This document shows, piece by piece, positions 5,573 through 6,336 of a stretch of 6,336 nt of DNA. Source of the stretch: an uncultured delta proteobacterium (lineage in GTDB: Bacteria; Myxococcota_A; Polyangia; Polyangiales; Ga0077539); the NCBI GenBank assembly GCA_903860995.1, contig CAIOSS010000440.1:1-6336 (forward strand), in the 5' to 3' direction. The notes beneath the pieces were generated by a model. It saw only the letters and a list, made by a program, of their open reading frames with translations. It was not told the origin of the DNA and searched no databases. Within the stretch, counting starts at the first letter, position 1; every line of letters begins with the position of its first letter. A program made the translations under genes and the position numbers.

Positions 5573-6336
5573 CGCGCACGTAGGGGTCGACGAAGAGGGG
5601 CAGGCGAAACGGACCGTTGAGCGTGTACTGCTCCACGGGGGTCGTCGCCCGCTGGCCGAAGCGGCCCAGCACCAGCCCGGAGCCCTCCATCACCCAGCCG
5701 ATGAAGGTCTCGGCGGCGACGCGGCCGAGGCGCGCGCACATCACCTCCGGGCGCTCGGACTCGCCGTCGCCCACCGCGCGCCACGTCATGGCGAAGCGCT
5801 GGAGCGTGGCGAGGCGGTCCCGCGCCCGGGCGCGCTCGGGCTCGCTGCGCACGGCCGCGAGGGCGTCGCGCAGCACGTCGAGCGGGCGCTCGGCGCTGGG
5901 GAGAACCACCCGGCCGAAGAGCTCCTTGCCCTCGTCGGCGGACCAGATCACCCGCGCGCCGTCCGAGCGCAGCTCGGCCTCGCCCAGGAAGTACAGCCAG
6001 AGCGCGAAGCCCAGCGCTCGTAGCTCGCCCACGTCGACCACCCGCGTCGGCGGGCCGAAGCGCTCGACGAGGCCCACCGCGAGGGCGCCCTCCCCACCGG
6101 GGACGGCGACGATGCGCGGGGGCGTGTCCCCGGGGGTCCAGCGGGCGAGCAGGGCGCCCGACTGCGGCGCCGCCACGCCGGGCTCGACCCGCGCGATGAC
6201 CTCGCGCGACAGGTGGATGCGCACGCCCCCGGCCTCGGCCTCGGCGGTCTGCGCGACCACGAGGCGCACGCTGTCCGGGAAGAGCATCGGGAAGGCCACC
6301 ACGTCGGCCTCGGTGACGGCGGCGCGGCGGTGCGAG
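5565..6336 (-). CDS. Hypothetical protein, C-terminal part (start beyond right edge)
   Basis: The frame is open from the right edge to a TAG at 5567-5565, giving about 256 residues in the window. GTG codons at 6302 and 6299 could be starts, but the sequence before them (AAVTEADVVAFPMLFPDS) has normal codons and no ribosome site, so the gene probably begins outside. The protein looks globular and soluble, with beta-rich text early (VRLVVAQ, IVAVPGGEGALAVGLVE), a hydrophobic stretch LRALGFALWLYFLGEAEL, and helical, Arg/Glu-rich text after. It ends NGPFRLPLFVDPYVRGE. No signal peptide can be judged. No family or catalytic motif is recognised. It probably forms an operon with the downstream membrane protein. 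Confidence 0.7.
   Translation of the reverse strand, partial: SHRRAAVTEADVVAFPMLFPDSVRLVVAQTAEAEAGGVRIHLSREVIARVEPGVAAPQSGALLARWTPGDTPPRIVAVPGGEGALAVGLVERFGPPTRVVDVGELRALGFALWLYFLGEAELRSDGARVIWSADEGKELFGRVVLPSAERPLDVLRDALAAVRSEPERARARDRLATLQRFAMTWRAVGDGESERPEVMCARLGRVAAETFIGWVMEGSGLVLGRFGQRATTPVEQYTLNGPFRLPLFVDPYVRGE

Overview
The window is very GC-rich (third codon positions almost always G or C). It encodes a cysteine-rich lipoprotein with repeated FADCD/ANGCE motifs and a MopE-type VCDGADNDCDGLVDEGC motif, which is typical of Myxococcota. A Sandaracinaceae- or Polyangiales-like bacterium is the best guess; this is inferred from protein style, not from a marker gene.

Layout, left to right. 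(1) Positions 1-740, minus strand: the N-terminal 246 residues of a secreted or anchored SH3-like protein, probably the front half of an L,D-transpeptidase whose catalytic domain lies off the left edge. (2) Positions 883-1614, plus strand: a 243-residue VgrG-like spike fragment that keeps both ends of the gp27-like module but lacks its middle and everything after it. (3) Positions 4212-1502, minus strand: a two-gene unit. A 651-residue Cys-rich lipoprotein comes first, followed by a CrtW-type beta-carotene ketolase coupled to it through a 4-base overlap. (4) Positions 4298-4951: two small, divergently arranged genes, each apparently broken by a +1 frameshift. (5) Positions 6336-4952, minus strand: two unrecognised genes overlapping by 8 bases, the first entering from the right edge.

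Functionally, the ketolase would make keto-carotenoids (echinenone/canthaxanthin) in the membrane. The lipoprotein is expected outside the inner membrane, with disulfide-rich repeats and three jacalin-like C-terminal repeats. Why the two are co-translated is not evident. No other carotenoid, type VI secretion or toxin gene is visible.

The most notable theme is disruption. The spike gene has an internal gap. The spike and ketolase ORFs read into each other's antisense strand, with a codon-usage break at the same place (about 1534-1546). Two small genes are each one base out of frame. This is either a decaying accessory locus or a set of assembly errors. I did not find a convincing new defence or mobile system, CRISPR array, tRNA, rRNA or insertion sequence.
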